From Candidatus Omnitrophota bacterium (GTDB lineage: Bacteria; Omnitrophota; Gorgyraeia; 2-01-FULL-45-10), in contig JAKLDX010000025.1 of assembly GCA_022703295.1 (NCBI GenBank), forward strand, positions 1 to 11,074: 11,074 nucleotides of DNA, in the 5' to 3' direction. The notes under the pieces were generated by a model. The model did no database searches. It was not told the DNA's origin and worked only from the letters and a program-made list of their open reading frames with translations. This document shows, piece after piece, positions 1 through 6,553 of the stretch; the stretch's first letter is position 1; the number at the start of each line of letters is the position of its first letter. The position numbers were made by a program, and so were the translations under genes.

Positions 1-1039
1 TGCCTGCCACGGCCGCTATCTTTTGTGCTATTACCTGCGTTATGCCCTGATATTTGAGAGTGCCTACCGAGGCGAATAGGAGAAGAAAGAAGGAAAGCGT
101 CCACCAGTCAACCCTTTTTTCAACTATATTTCGCGCGTCATTCCTGCTTATGAGGAGGGTTACTGAAGCCCCCACAAGCGCTGTGCCGAGAAGCATCGTG
201 TTTTTTTCCAGTCCCAATAAGTGCTCTACCTGCGAATGGAGCACAAGGCCCAAGACGACGCATGCGAAAATTATCCCGGAGGTCATTATGCCTTCCGGGG
301 TGACGTGATCTTCTTCGATTACTTCTTTCATCTCTCTTTTTCTTTTATGTTCTTTTATGGCTTCCTGCAGGGCGGATATGGGTTTTGAATAGTATATAAA
401 CAGCAACACGGTTGCGACCAGGAAAACCACAAGCGAGATAGGGCTTGCCCAACGTATGAAATCCATAAATGACAGGCCGCTCCTCATGGCTATAACTATT
501 CCTATCGGATTTCCGACCACCGTTGCGCTGGAGCCTATATTAGTGGCGAATACTATCATTATGATGAATGGGACAGGGTTCAGTTTATACCTGTTGGCGA
601 TATTAAGTGTAGCCGCGGACATAAACAGAATTGACGTAACTTCATCTACGAGAGCGGCCGAAATAAATGAGGCGGCCAAAAGGACAAACAGCAGTTTTCT
701 GCCATCCATGCCTACGAAGTGTATAACCTTATTTACAAAATGCTCGAAAAACTGCCTCTCTTCCAGATATCCTATTACGACCATCATGGAGGCCAGGAAA
801 AGGACTATATCGAGTCCGGCGAACTCGACAAGATGAGGAACATCCATGAGGCCGAAGGCCAGAAGTACGCTTACACCGAGAAAGGCGAAGGCTAACCTGT
901 GCTGCCAAAAATATATAGCGCCGAAAAATATAGAGGAAAAACCGGCAATGGATATGAGCTGTTTTGAAGAAAGAGATAAAAACGAGGAGGCTACCACAGT
1001 CAGGGCTATGCTTACTATATACGCTATGGCATTTATCAT
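1..1039 (-). CDS. ArsB/NhaD-type ion permease, 3' end missing (runs off left edge)
   Basis: Partial inner-membrane transporter of the ion transporter superfamily that includes ArsB, NhaD and CitM permeases. I translated it on the minus strand; it is open from an ATG at 1037-1039 to base 1, giving 346 residues, with an in-frame TAG just upstream fixing the start. It is almost wholly hydrophobic, with many membrane segments. A charged cytoplasmic-type stretch near residues 222-246 separates two halves, as expected for the inverted-repeat fold. Two family hallmarks are visible: LVDEVTS near 130-136, at the place of the LDNVTT motif of ArsB-like proteins, and TNIGSSATVVGNPIG near 166-180, the conserved ion-binding loop. 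Family members have about 420-430 residues, so roughly 80 are missing. The substrate (arsenite, Na+/H+ or an organic anion) cannot be decided; no arsenic genes are nearby. It diverges from the thioredoxin operon. Confidence 0.85.
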   Translation of the reverse strand, partial: MINAIAYIVSIALTVVASSFLSLSSKQLISIAGFSSIFFGAIYFWQHRLAFAFLGVSVLLAFGLMDVPHLVEFAGLDIVLFLASMMVVIGYLEERQFFEHFVNKVIHFVGMDGRKLLFVLLAASFISAALVDEVTSILFMSAATLNIANRYKLNPVPFIIMIVFATNIGSSATVVGNPIGIVIAMRSGLSFMDFIRWASPISLVVFLVATVLLFIYYSKPISALQEAIKEHKRKREMKEVIEEDHVTPEGIMTSGIIFACVVLGLVLHSQVEHLLGLEKNTMLLGTALVGASVTLLISRNDARNIVEKRVDWWTLSFFLLLFASVGTLKYQGITQVIAQKIAAVAG

Positions 1040-1050
1040 ATTATGGACCT

Positions 1051-1079
1051 ATGGTATCATAGAAGATACCGCTTAACAA
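1051..1079 (-). promoter_or_regulatory. Possible promoter of the permease gene, with an inverted repeat
   Basis: On the minus strand TTGTTA (1074-1079) and TACCAT (1051-1056) are 17 nt apart, a moderate sigma-70-like match. The inverted repeat GGTATC / GATACC (1053-1058 and 1065-1070, 6 nt spacer) overlaps the candidate -10 and spacer, so it could be an operator. This leaves a very short leader before the ATG at 1039, so the assignment is weak. Confidence 0.3.
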
Positions 1080-1094
1080 CATTTTTTTGTTGAG
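1072..1094. other. Hairpin in the divergent intergenic gap
   Basis: CTTAACAA (1072-1079) can pair with TTGTTGAG (1087-1094) around a 7-nt loop, eight pairs including one G:U. It lies between the divergent permease and thioredoxin genes. It is A/T-rich and lacks a following T-run on either strand, so it is not a convincing terminator. It overlaps both candidate -35 elements and may be only a by-product of the A/T tracts. Confidence 0.3.
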
Positions 1095-1116
1095 TAAAGC
1101 GAGGATTAGTTATATA
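1087..1116 (+). promoter_or_regulatory. Candidate promoter of the thioredoxin-led operon
   Basis: TTGTTG (1087-1092) followed after 18 nt by TATATA (1111-1116) is a plausible sigma-70-like pair about 75 nt upstream of the first gene. It is the best plus-strand candidate I see in the divergent gap, but A/T-rich hexamers are common here, so support is modest. Confidence 0.35.
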
Positions 1117-1184
1117 GTATTAGCGAAATGATGAGCTATCCCTCAAGGAGCGGGTCAGCGCAATTATATTTTATCGCTTAAATT

Positions 1185-1189
1185 AGGAG
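1185..1189 (+). promoter_or_regulatory. Shine-Dalgarno deciding the thioredoxin start
   Basis: AGGAG lies only 2 nt before the ATG at 1192 but 8 nt before the ATG at 1198. Normal spacing therefore favours the second ATG. Confidence 0.7.
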
Positions 1190-1197
1190 ATATGGTT

Positions 1198-1518
1198 ATG
1201 GTAGAAGTGACGCAGGGCAATTTTGAGAAAGAAGTTTTGAAATCAGAAAAACCGGTTTTGGTAGATTTCTGGGCGCCGTGGTGCATGCCGTGTAAGATAA
1301 TAGCTCCGGCTGTTGAAAAATTAGCCGAGGAATTAGAGGGGAAAGTGAAAATTATGAAATCGAATGTAGACGAAGCCCCTGAAATAGCCACAGAGCTTTC
1401 GGTGATGAATATTCCCACGCTTGTCCTATTCAAAAAAGGCAAAGAGGTTTCCCGGATCATCGGAGTGAATTCGAAGGAAGCCATAGAAGCCAAGGTGAGA
1501 TCTTTCGTTGAACAATAA
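1198..1518 (+). CDS. trxA: Thioredoxin with a CMPC active site
   Basis: Cytoplasmic thioredoxin-fold dithiol oxidoreductase of 106 residues, about the usual size. It carries the buried Asp (D23, in LVDFWAPW), the redox motif C29-M30-P31-C32, and the cis-proline loop NIPT (P73). Canonical thioredoxins read WCGPC; methionine in place of glycine is unusual and should shift redox potential or partner choice. The start at 1198 (MVEVTQ) is chosen over the ATG at 1192 from the spacing to AGGAG. It is the first gene of a seven-gene plus-strand run, and its 3' end overlaps the start of the carbamoyltransferase by 11 nt, which suggests coupled translation and perhaps a functional link. The fold assignment is certain; whether it is the cell's general thioredoxin or one dedicated to its operon is not known. 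Confidence 0.93.
   Translation: MVEVTQGNFEKEVLKSEKPVLVDFWAPWCMPCKIIAPAVEKLAEELEGKVKIMKSNVDEAPEIATELSVMNIPTLVLFKKGKEVSRIIGVNSKEAIEAKVRSFVEQ
1493..1498 (+). promoter_or_regulatory. Shine-Dalgarno for the TTG start of the carbamoyltransferase
   Basis: AGGTGA lies inside the end of the thioredoxin gene, 9 nt before the TTG at 1508. There is no ATG near the start of the conserved N-terminal domain, so this site supports TTG initiation. Confidence 0.55.
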
Positions 1519-3343
1519 TAAAGATATTTACATTCTGGGCATTTCCGCTTTCTATCATGATTCCGCGGCGGCCCTGGTGAAGAACGGCGATATCATCGCC
1601 GCGGCGCAGGAAGAGCGGTTTACAAGGAAGAAGCACGACCAGTCATTCCCGAAAAATGCCGTAGGATTCTGCCTCGGCAAAGAAAACCTCACCATAAAAG
1701 ATATCGATTACGTAGTTTTTTATGACAAGCCTTTCATTAAATTCGAACGCATCCTGGAAACCTATCTGGCCTATGCCCCGTTCGGCATAAGGTCTTTCAT
1801 AAAGGCCATACCCCTCTGGATAAAGAAAAAACTATGGATGAAGGACCTTATAAAGAATGAGCTTGAATATGACGGAAAGATAATATTCCCGGAACATCAT
1901 GAGGCCCATGCTGCGAGCGCGTTTTTTCCTTCACCTTATAAAGAGGCGGCCATACTTACAATGGACGGTGTGGGCGAATGGACGACAGCGAGTTTCGGCG
2001 TCGGGAAAGATAACAGAATTTCTCTGAAATCAGAAATAAAATTTCCGCATTCCCTCGGCCTGCTTTACTCCGCTTTTACCTACTATACGGGCTTCAGGGT
2101 AAATTCCGGCGAGTATAAAGTTATGGGCCTCGCGCCTTACGGCAGGCCCAAATACGCGAAAATGATACTAAAGGAGCTGATCGACCTGAAAGAAGACGGC
2201 TCCTTCAGGCTAAACATGAAATATTTTAATTACTGCGCCGGCCTTACCATGACCAACAGCGCATTTCATAAACTTTTCGGACGCCTGCCGAGAAAGCCGG
2301 AATCGAAATTGACGCAGGACGATATGGACATAGCGCGTTCCATACAGGATGTCACCGAAGAGATAATGTTGAGGATGGCGCGGCATGTGCATAAAATCAC
2401 CGGCATGGATTATCTTACGTTGGCAGGCGGTGTAGCCCTGAACTGTGTAGGGAACGGCAGGATATTGCGCGAAACCCCGTTCAAAGGTATCTGGATCCAG
2501 CCTGCCGCGGGCGACGCAGGGGGCGCCATCGGCGCGGCCCTATTTGCCTGGTATCAGTATCTGGGCAGAGAGAGGACAGCCGATAATGAAAACGATTTTC
2601 AGAAAGGCTCATTTTTAGGGCCGGAATATTCGGACGAAGAAATAAAGAAATTCCTTGAAAGCAATAAGGTGCCTTACGAAGAGCTAACACCCGGCAGCAT
2701 ACCCGAAAGGATAGCGGACCTCATCGCAAATAATAACGTCATAGGGTGGTTCGAGGGCCGGATGGAATTCGGCCCCCGCGCACTAGGCTCGAGGAGCATT
2801 CTGGGCGATGCGAGATCTCCGAAGATGCAGGAGATAATGAATCTCAAGATAAAATTCAGGGAAAGCTTCAGGCCGTTTGCCCCTTCGGTCTTAAGGGAAA
2901 AGGTATCGGAGTATTTTGACATGAATGCAGATAGCCCGTACATGCTCTTAGTGGCGCCTGTCAGGGAATCGAAAAGGCTTAAAGTCTCGGAGGAAGAGGA
3001 GAAGCTCTTCGGATTGGCAAGGCTTAATGTGCAGAGGAGCACGATACCGGCAGTTACGCATGTGGATTATTCAGCGCGTGTCCAGACCGTAAAACGCGGT
3101 ACAAATCCGCTTTTTTATGATATGATAAAGAAGTTCGACGAAAAATACGGATGCCCCGTTGTCATAAATACTTCTTTCAATGTCAGGGGTGAACCGATAG
3201 TGGCAACCCCTCAGCACGCCTACATCTGTTTCATGAGGACCAACATGGACTATTTGATAATGGGCAGCATACTTCTGGAGAAGAAATCGCAGAAACCTCT
3301 GGATAAAGACGTAAATTGGCTAAAGGAGTATGAGCTGGATTGA
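1508..3343 (+). CDS. NodU/CmcH/TobZ-family O-carbamoyltransferase (SxtI-like)
   Basis: Transfers a carbamoyl group from carbamoyl phosphate, through a carbamoyl-adenylate, to a hydroxyl of an acceptor that cannot be deduced here. The 611 residues match the family. The N-terminal ASKHA/Kae1-like domain has GISAFYHDSAAA (11-22, H17), the metal-binding set EHHEAHAASAF (129-139; H130, H131, H134), TMDGVGE (151-157), AGGVALN (306-312) and QPAAGDAGGA (331-340). The C-terminal carbamoyltransferase domain follows, with WFEGRMEFGPRALGSRS (414-430), RESFRPFAPS (451-460) and VINTSFNVRGEPIV (552-565). It begins at a TTG overlapping the thioredoxin gene. Immediately downstream are SxtJ- and DUF5989-type membrane genes, the order known from saxitoxin clusters. 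No other natural-product or nodulation gene is nearby, so the acceptor may be a surface sugar or lipid; that is speculation. All motifs appear intact. Confidence 0.93.
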   Translation: MNNNKDIYILGISAFYHDSAAALVKNGDIIAAAQEERFTRKKHDQSFPKNAVGFCLGKENLTIKDIDYVVFYDKPFIKFERILETYLAYAPFGIRSFIKAIPLWIKKKLWMKDLIKNELEYDGKIIFPEHHEAHAASAFFPSPYKEAAILTMDGVGEWTTASFGVGKDNRISLKSEIKFPHSLGLLYSAFTYYTGFRVNSGEYKVMGLAPYGRPKYAKMILKELIDLKEDGSFRLNMKYFNYCAGLTMTNSAFHKLFGRLPRKPESKLTQDDMDIARSIQDVTEEIMLRMARHVHKITGMDYLTLAGGVALNCVGNGRILRETPFKGIWIQPAAGDAGGAIGAALFAWYQYLGRERTADNENDFQKGSFLGPEYSDEEIKKFLESNKVPYEELTPGSIPERIADLIANNNVIGWFEGRMEFGPRALGSRSILGDARSPKMQEIMNLKIKFRESFRPFAPSVLREKVSEYFDMNADSPYMLLVAPVRESKRLKVSEEEEKLFGLARLNVQRSTIPAVTHVDYSARVQTVKRGTNPLFYDMIKKFDEKYGCPVVINTSFNVRGEPIVATPQHAYICFMRTNMDYLIMGSILLEKKSQKPLDKDVNWLKEYELD

Positions 3344-3377
3344 CGCTGGGGCCAGACAGCGAAGGGCCGGGGAAAGC

Positions 3378-3791
3378 ATGATCGAAGATATAAAAAATAT
3401 AAAAAGCGGGAAGAAGGAGCTCCGGGAATTCGGGGTAACTATAGGAGCCGTGCTGATTGCGCTGGGTGGTATCGCGATTTGGCGCGGAAAGGGCGCCGCA
3501 ATATATTTTGTATCTTTCGGAACGGTTTTCGTCGTGCTTGGCTTGTATTTTCCGGCTGTCCTGAAGCCGCTGCAAAAAGTGTGGATGTCTGCGGCTGCCG
3601 TAATCGGTTTTTTCATGAGCCGCTTTATTCTGGGAATTATTTTCTATCTTGTAATAACGCCGATAAGCATGATCATGAAGATGACAGGGAAAGACATTCT
3701 GGACGAGCGGATAGACCAGACGAAGATTTCCTACTGGTCGCAAAGAAGCCAGACCGATAAAACAAAAGAATCTTACGAAAATCAATTTTAA
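3378..3791 (+). CDS. SxtJ-family membrane protein
   Basis: Small membrane protein of 137 residues, of unknown biochemical role, resembling the SxtJ family found beside carbamoyltransferases. It opens with a charged stretch (MIEDIKNIKSGKKELREFG), followed by hydrophobic segments near 18-36 and 40-58, a longer one near 70-100, and a hydrophilic tail (KDILDERIDQTKISYW, 105-120) that looks conserved in the family. I chose the ATG at 3378, preceded by GGGGA. The in-frame ATG at 3330 lies inside the carbamoyltransferase gene, has its purine tract only 1 nt away, and would add 16 residues unlike the family. It lies 34 nt after the carbamoyltransferase stop and 16 nt before the DUF5989 gene. An accessory or membrane-anchoring role for the transferase is inference from gene order only. 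Confidence 0.82.
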   Translation: MIEDIKNIKSGKKELREFGVTIGAVLIALGGIAIWRGKGAAIYFVSFGTVFVVLGLYFPAVLKPLQKVWMSAAAVIGFFMSRFILGIIFYLVITPISMIMKMTGKDILDERIDQTKISYWSQRSQTDKTKESYENQF

Positions 3792-3807
3792 TTAGGAGAG
3801 CTGATAT

Positions 3808-3966
3808 ATGGGCAAAATGAGTTTCTTTAAAGAGTTGTGGGATTTCCTGAAGACGCGTAAAAAATGGTGGCTCCTCCCGATCATTATAATGCTTATTCTT
3901 CTCGGGCTTCTCATAGTATTTACGGAGGGAAGCGCGCTCGCGCCGTTTATTTACACTTTGTTCTAA
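3808..3966 (+). CDS. DUF5989/SxtK-like 52-residue membrane peptide
   Basis: Very short gene read directly from the sequence: ATG at 3808, TAA at 3964-3966, with AGGAGAG (3794-3800) 7 nt upstream. The 52-residue product has a basic, aromatic N-terminus (FFKELWDFLKTRKKWWLLP, about 6-24), one transmembrane helix of about 17 residues, and the ending FTEGSALAPFIYTLF. This pattern (LW-x-FL-x-x-RKK-WWL-x-P, then helix, then EGSALAPFIYTLF) is that of the DUF5989 family, known as tiny proteins beside carbamoyltransferase and SxtJ genes. Topology is probably N-in with a short outer tail. Function is unknown. The ribosome site, spacing and family resemblance all say it is real despite its length. Confidence 0.88.
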   Translation: MGKMSFFKELWDFLKTRKKWWLLPIIIMLILLGLLIVFTEGSALAPFIYTLF

Positions 3967-3978
3967 CAGGAGGCAAAC

Positions 3979-4587
3979 ATGAATATCGCGGTCCTTTGCT
4001 CCGGTAGCGGCACCAACCTTCAGGCGATCATAGACAGCGTTAACTCGGGGTACATCCCGGCTAAAATAGCGCTTGTGGTAAGTGATAAAAAAAATGCCCT
4101 TGCGCTAGAAAGGGCAAAAAAAGCCGGCGTCAGGACGCTTATTTTGGACAAGAAAGATTTTAAGACCCGCGAAGATTTTGACAGAGAGGTAATAAAAAAT
4201 CTCAAAGAGCAAAATGTGGGCCTTGTTGTCCTGGCGGGTTTCATGAGGCTTATGAGTCCGCATTTCATAAAGGAATACAGGAATAAAATAATAAATATTC
4301 ATCCGGCCCTGCTTCCGTCTTTCAAGGGGACCAACGGCATAAAGGATGCCCTGGAATACGGGGTCAAGGTGACGGGCCCTACGGTACATTTTGTGGATGA
4401 GAAACTTGATAATGGCCCTATAATACTGCAGAAAGCCTTAGAGGTCAGAGACGACGATACGGAAGAGAGTCTTCTTGAGCGCGTGCATGGGGAAGAGCAC
4501 AAAATATATCCTGAGGCGATAAGGCTGTTCGTCGAAGGAAAATTAAAGATAGAGGGACGAAGGGTAAAAATAATAAGAAAGGAGTAG
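3979..4587 (+). CDS. purN: Phosphoribosylglycinamide formyltransferase
   Basis: Cytosolic enzyme of de novo purine synthesis that formylates GAR to FGAR using 10-formyltetrahydrofolate. The 202 residues are the usual length. The phosphate-binding loop SGSGTNLQA is at 8-16, the folate-site motif INIHPALLPSFKG at 105-117, and VHFVDEKLDNGPIILQ at 136-151. The catalytic triad N106, H108 and D144 falls at the same numbers as in the E. coli enzyme. The position often occupied by His after FKG is Asn here, as in some eukaryotic GART domains. AGGAGG precedes the ATG with good spacing, 12 nt after the DUF5989 stop. It is the first clear housekeeping gene after the carbamoyltransferase module, and is probably on the same transcript. 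Confidence 0.96.
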   Translation: MNIAVLCSGSGTNLQAIIDSVNSGYIPAKIALVVSDKKNALALERAKKAGVRTLILDKKDFKTREDFDREVIKNLKEQNVGLVVLAGFMRLMSPHFIKEYRNKIINIHPALLPSFKGTNGIKDALEYGVKVTGPTVHFVDEKLDNGPIILQKALEVRDDDTEESLLERVHGEEHKIYPEAIRLFVEGKLKIEGRRVKIIRKE

Positions 4588-4596
4588 TAAGTAAAA

Positions 4597-5880
4597 ATGA
4601 AAACAGGTATTAAAGATGTGAGGGCAAGGGAAATTCTTGATTCGAGGGGGAACCCGACTGTCGAAGTTGATCTGACCTTGCAGGACGGTTCATTTGGCAG
4701 GGCGGCCGTTCCGAGCGGCGCCTCCACCGGAGAACATGAGGCGGTGGAACTTCGAGACGGGGATAAATCGCGTTATGGCGGCAAGGGCGTGCTCAAGGCC
4801 GTAGGGAATGTGAACGGCGAGATAAAAAAGTGCATTAAAGGCAAAGACGTGCTGAAACAGGGTGAGCTGGATCAGGCCTTGATAGATCTGGACGGTACAC
4901 CCAATAAAGGACGTCTCGGAGCCAACGCAATTCTCGGCGTATCTCTTGCGGCAGCACAGGCAGCGGCCCGTTCCAAGGGTATGCCGCTCTATGAATACAT
5001 AGGAGGGAGCAAGGCAAAGATACTCCCCATTCCTATGATGAATATTTTAAACGGCGGCTCGCATGCGGATAACAACGTGGACCTGCAGGAGTTCATGATC
5101 ATGCCGATAGGCGCCGATTCTTTCAGGGAGGCGCTGCGGTGGGGCGCGGAAGTGTTTCACAGCCTTAAAAAAATATTACATGACAAGAAGCTTTCTACGG
5201 CCGTCGGCGATGAAGGCGGTTTTGCGCCGGACCTTAAGTCCAACGAAGAGGCTGTAGAGGTTATATTGGCCGCGATAGATAAAGCAGGGTACAGGGCCGG
5301 CAAGGATGTGGCGATAGCGCTTGACCCGGCAGCCAGCTCTTTTTATGAAAACGGCAAATATATACTTGAGGCCGAACCTAAGAAAGAAAATTCCAGCGCT
5401 GACATGATAGAATTCTATTCAAGATGGGTAGGTAGGTACCCGATAGTCTCTATAGAAGACGGCCTTGCGGAAGACGATTGGGACGGTTGGAAAGCCCTTA
5501 CGGACAAGCTGGGTAAATCGATCCAGCTGGTTGGAGACGACCTGTTCGTTACCAATGTGAAGAGGATCAGGATGGGGATACAAAAGAAAGTGGCCAATTC
5601 CGTCCTTATAAAACTCAACCAGATAGGCACACTTACGGAAACGATCGATTCAATAGAGCTTGCGCGTAAACACGGTTATACCGCAGTCGTTTCGCATCGT
5701 TCCGGAGAGACCGAAGACACCACGATAGCGCACCTTGTGGTCGGGATGAATACAGGCCAGATCAAGACCGGCTCCATATGCAGGAGCGAAAGGATATGCA
5801 AATATAACGAGCTTCTGCGCATCGAGGAGAATCTCGGCAAGAAGGCCTTGTACGGCAAGGCGATATGGCGAAAAAAATAG
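4597..5880 (+). CDS. eno: Enolase (phosphopyruvate hydratase)
   Basis: Interconverts 2-phosphoglycerate and phosphoenolpyruvate in glycolysis and gluconeogenesis, in the cytosol. Full length at 427 residues. The mobile loop SGASTGEHEA is at 40-49; GGSHADNN at 153-160 carries the active-site His. The catalytic base/acid pair is E206 (VGDEGGF) and K339 (VLIKLNQIG). Magnesium ligands are D243, E287 (SIEDGL) and D314 (LVGDDLFVTN). SHRSGETEDT is at 366-375, and K390 lies in IKTGSICRSER, where most enolases have IKTGAPCRSER. It begins 9 nt after purN. The purine tract GGAG at the end of purN is 12 nt upstream, slightly distant. Its end overlaps the next gene by 16 nt, a common arrangement of eno with an FtsB/DivIC-type gene. 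Confidence 0.98.
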   Translation: MKTGIKDVRAREILDSRGNPTVEVDLTLQDGSFGRAAVPSGASTGEHEAVELRDGDKSRYGGKGVLKAVGNVNGEIKKCIKGKDVLKQGELDQALIDLDGTPNKGRLGANAILGVSLAAAQAAARSKGMPLYEYIGGSKAKILPIPMMNILNGGSHADNNVDLQEFMIMPIGADSFREALRWGAEVFHSLKKILHDKKLSTAVGDEGGFAPDLKSNEEAVEVILAAIDKAGYRAGKDVAIALDPAASSFYENGKYILEAEPKKENSSADMIEFYSRWVGRYPIVSIEDGLAEDDWDGWKALTDKLGKSIQLVGDDLFVTNVKRIRMGIQKKVANSVLIKLNQIGTLTETIDSIELARKHGYTAVVSHRSGETEDTTIAHLVVGMNTGQIKTGSICRSERICKYNELLRIEENLGKKALYGKAIWRKK

Positions 5881-6140
5881 GATCACTCAAAACCTATCTG
5901 CTGATAGGCCTGTTCGTGGCGGTATTTTTGCCGCCCTTTGCCAAATATCAGGAGCTCCGGGCAAAAAATAAAAGGCTCGAAGAGGAGCTAGTCTCGCTGC
6001 GCGTGGAATCAAAGAGGCTGGAAGAAGAGAAAAAGCGGCTAGAGACCGATATAAACTATGTCGAAAAGAAGGCACGGGAAAGAATAGGCATAGTCAAAAA
6101 GGGGGAGATCGTCCTTAAGGAGCCGATATCAAAGAAATAG
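5865..6140 (+). CDS. ftsB: FtsB/DivIC-type septum formation initiator protein
   Basis: Small bitopic division protein of 91 residues. A basic N-terminus is followed by one transmembrane helix (about 10-25), then a long charged coiled coil (about 28-65, rich in RLEEE heptads), then the family's C-terminal block YVEKKARERIGIVKKGEIVLK (65-85). Such proteins bind FtsL and FtsQ (DivIB) in the periplasm or exterior to regulate septal peptidoglycan synthesis. The start codon lies inside the end of eno, so translation is probably coupled. eno-ftsB adjacency is known in proteobacteria and elsewhere. FtsB and DivIC belong to one superfamily and cannot be separated here, so the symbol is nominal. It ends the long plus-strand run. 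Confidence 0.87.
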   Translation: MAKKIGSLKTYLLIGLFVAVFLPPFAKYQELRAKNKRLEEELVSLRVESKRLEEEKKRLETDINYVEKKARERIGIVKKGEIVLKEPISKK

Positions 6141-6166
6141 GCTGCATGGGATATTTTTAAAAAATT

Positions 6167-6195
6167 TTGATTTTTTGGGATTATTAGGATATACT
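6167..6195 (+). promoter_or_regulatory. Sigma-70-type promoter of the secreted Cys-rich gene
   Basis: TTGATT (6167-6172) and TATACT (6190-6195) are separated by exactly 17 nt, with start expected near 6202. A strong purine-rich ribosome site (AAGGAAAGGGGG, about 6208-6218) follows, before the ATG at 6225. This marks the downstream gene as a separate transcription unit. Confidence 0.65.
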
Positions 6196-6224
6196 TAAAT
6201 AAACCTAAGGAAAGGGGGATTTGT

Positions 6225-6479
6225 ATGAAAAAGCAGTTAGCGTTATTTGCTTTAATAGTTGGACTATGTATTTTTGTTACTTCCGTAAGCGCTGAGACTG
6301 TGTTTAATGAGATGGCCAAAAGCATCTCCGGGATCGGCAAGTGCGGTGCTCCTTGTGCGCAGAAAGATACCAGCGTTCAGGCTCCCGCAGCGACTTGCGC
6401 GGCAAAACAATGCTCCATGGATTGCATGGGCAATAAAGTACCTACCGAGACGCGCAATACGGGCAAGATAACTCTGTAA
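6225..6479 (+). CDS. Small secreted cysteine-rich protein, unknown function
   Basis: 84-residue precursor. A classic Sec signal peptide (KK, then a hydrophobic core about 5-20) has a likely cleavage after SVSA (A23/E24), giving a mature protein of about 61 residues. The mature part has five cysteines (C40, C44, C58, C63, C67) in the pattern C-x3-C, C-x4-C-x3-C, plus Ala/Gln-rich linkers. The odd number leaves one thiol free, for dimerisation, metal or a cofactor. The Cys within the signal core (C15) lacks a proper lipobox, so it is probably not a lipoprotein. I do not recognise the family. It has its own promoter and terminator and so appears to be a dedicated, possibly abundantly expressed unit. 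Metal binding or redox buffering in the envelope is possible but unsupported. Confidence 0.8.
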   Translation: MKKQLALFALIVGLCIFVTSVSAETVFNEMAKSISGIGKCGAPCAQKDTSVQAPAATCAAKQCSMDCMGNKVPTETRNTGKITL

Positions 6480-6499
6480 ATAGCGTATTTCCATAACAG

Positions 6500-6536
6500 A
6501 AATAGGGATGAGCTCTTCGAGCCATCCCTATTTTTT
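6500..6536 (+). terminator. Strong intrinsic terminator after the Cys-rich gene
   Basis: AAATAGGGATG (6500-6510) pairs with CATCCCTATTT (6523-6533). Within it GCTC (6512-6515) pairs with GAGC (6519-6522) around TTC, leaving one bulged A. A run of six T (6531-6536) follows. It is a long stem with a U-tract and lies 20 nt after the stop codon. Confidence 0.92.
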
Positions 6537-6553
6537 ATTAAAATAAATAATAG

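Noticed and set aside
54..1076. Three plus-strand open frames (54-308, 456-836, 846-1076)
   Set aside because: They lie opposite one continuous 346-codon minus-strand frame with clear permease motifs, and their products have no domain or good ribosome sites.
1128..1181. 17-codon leader frame beginning ATG ATG before the thioredoxin
   Set aside because: No ribosome site and no attenuator-like codon run or hairpin; likely chance.
3330..3377. Longer N-terminus for the SxtJ-like protein
   Set aside because: The upstream ATG is within the carbamoyltransferase gene, 1 nt from its purine tract, and the extra residues do not resemble the family start.
6141..6180. A/T-rich inverted sequences after ftsB as a terminator
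   Set aside because: The possible stems are only A:T pairs with no G/C core; the T-run is better read as part of the promoter region.
6225..6290. Lipoprotein signal in the Cys-rich protein (C15)
   Set aside because: The residue before the Cys is Leu, not Gly or Ala, and the Cys is inside the hydrophobic core; a standard signal peptidase I site after SVSA fits better.
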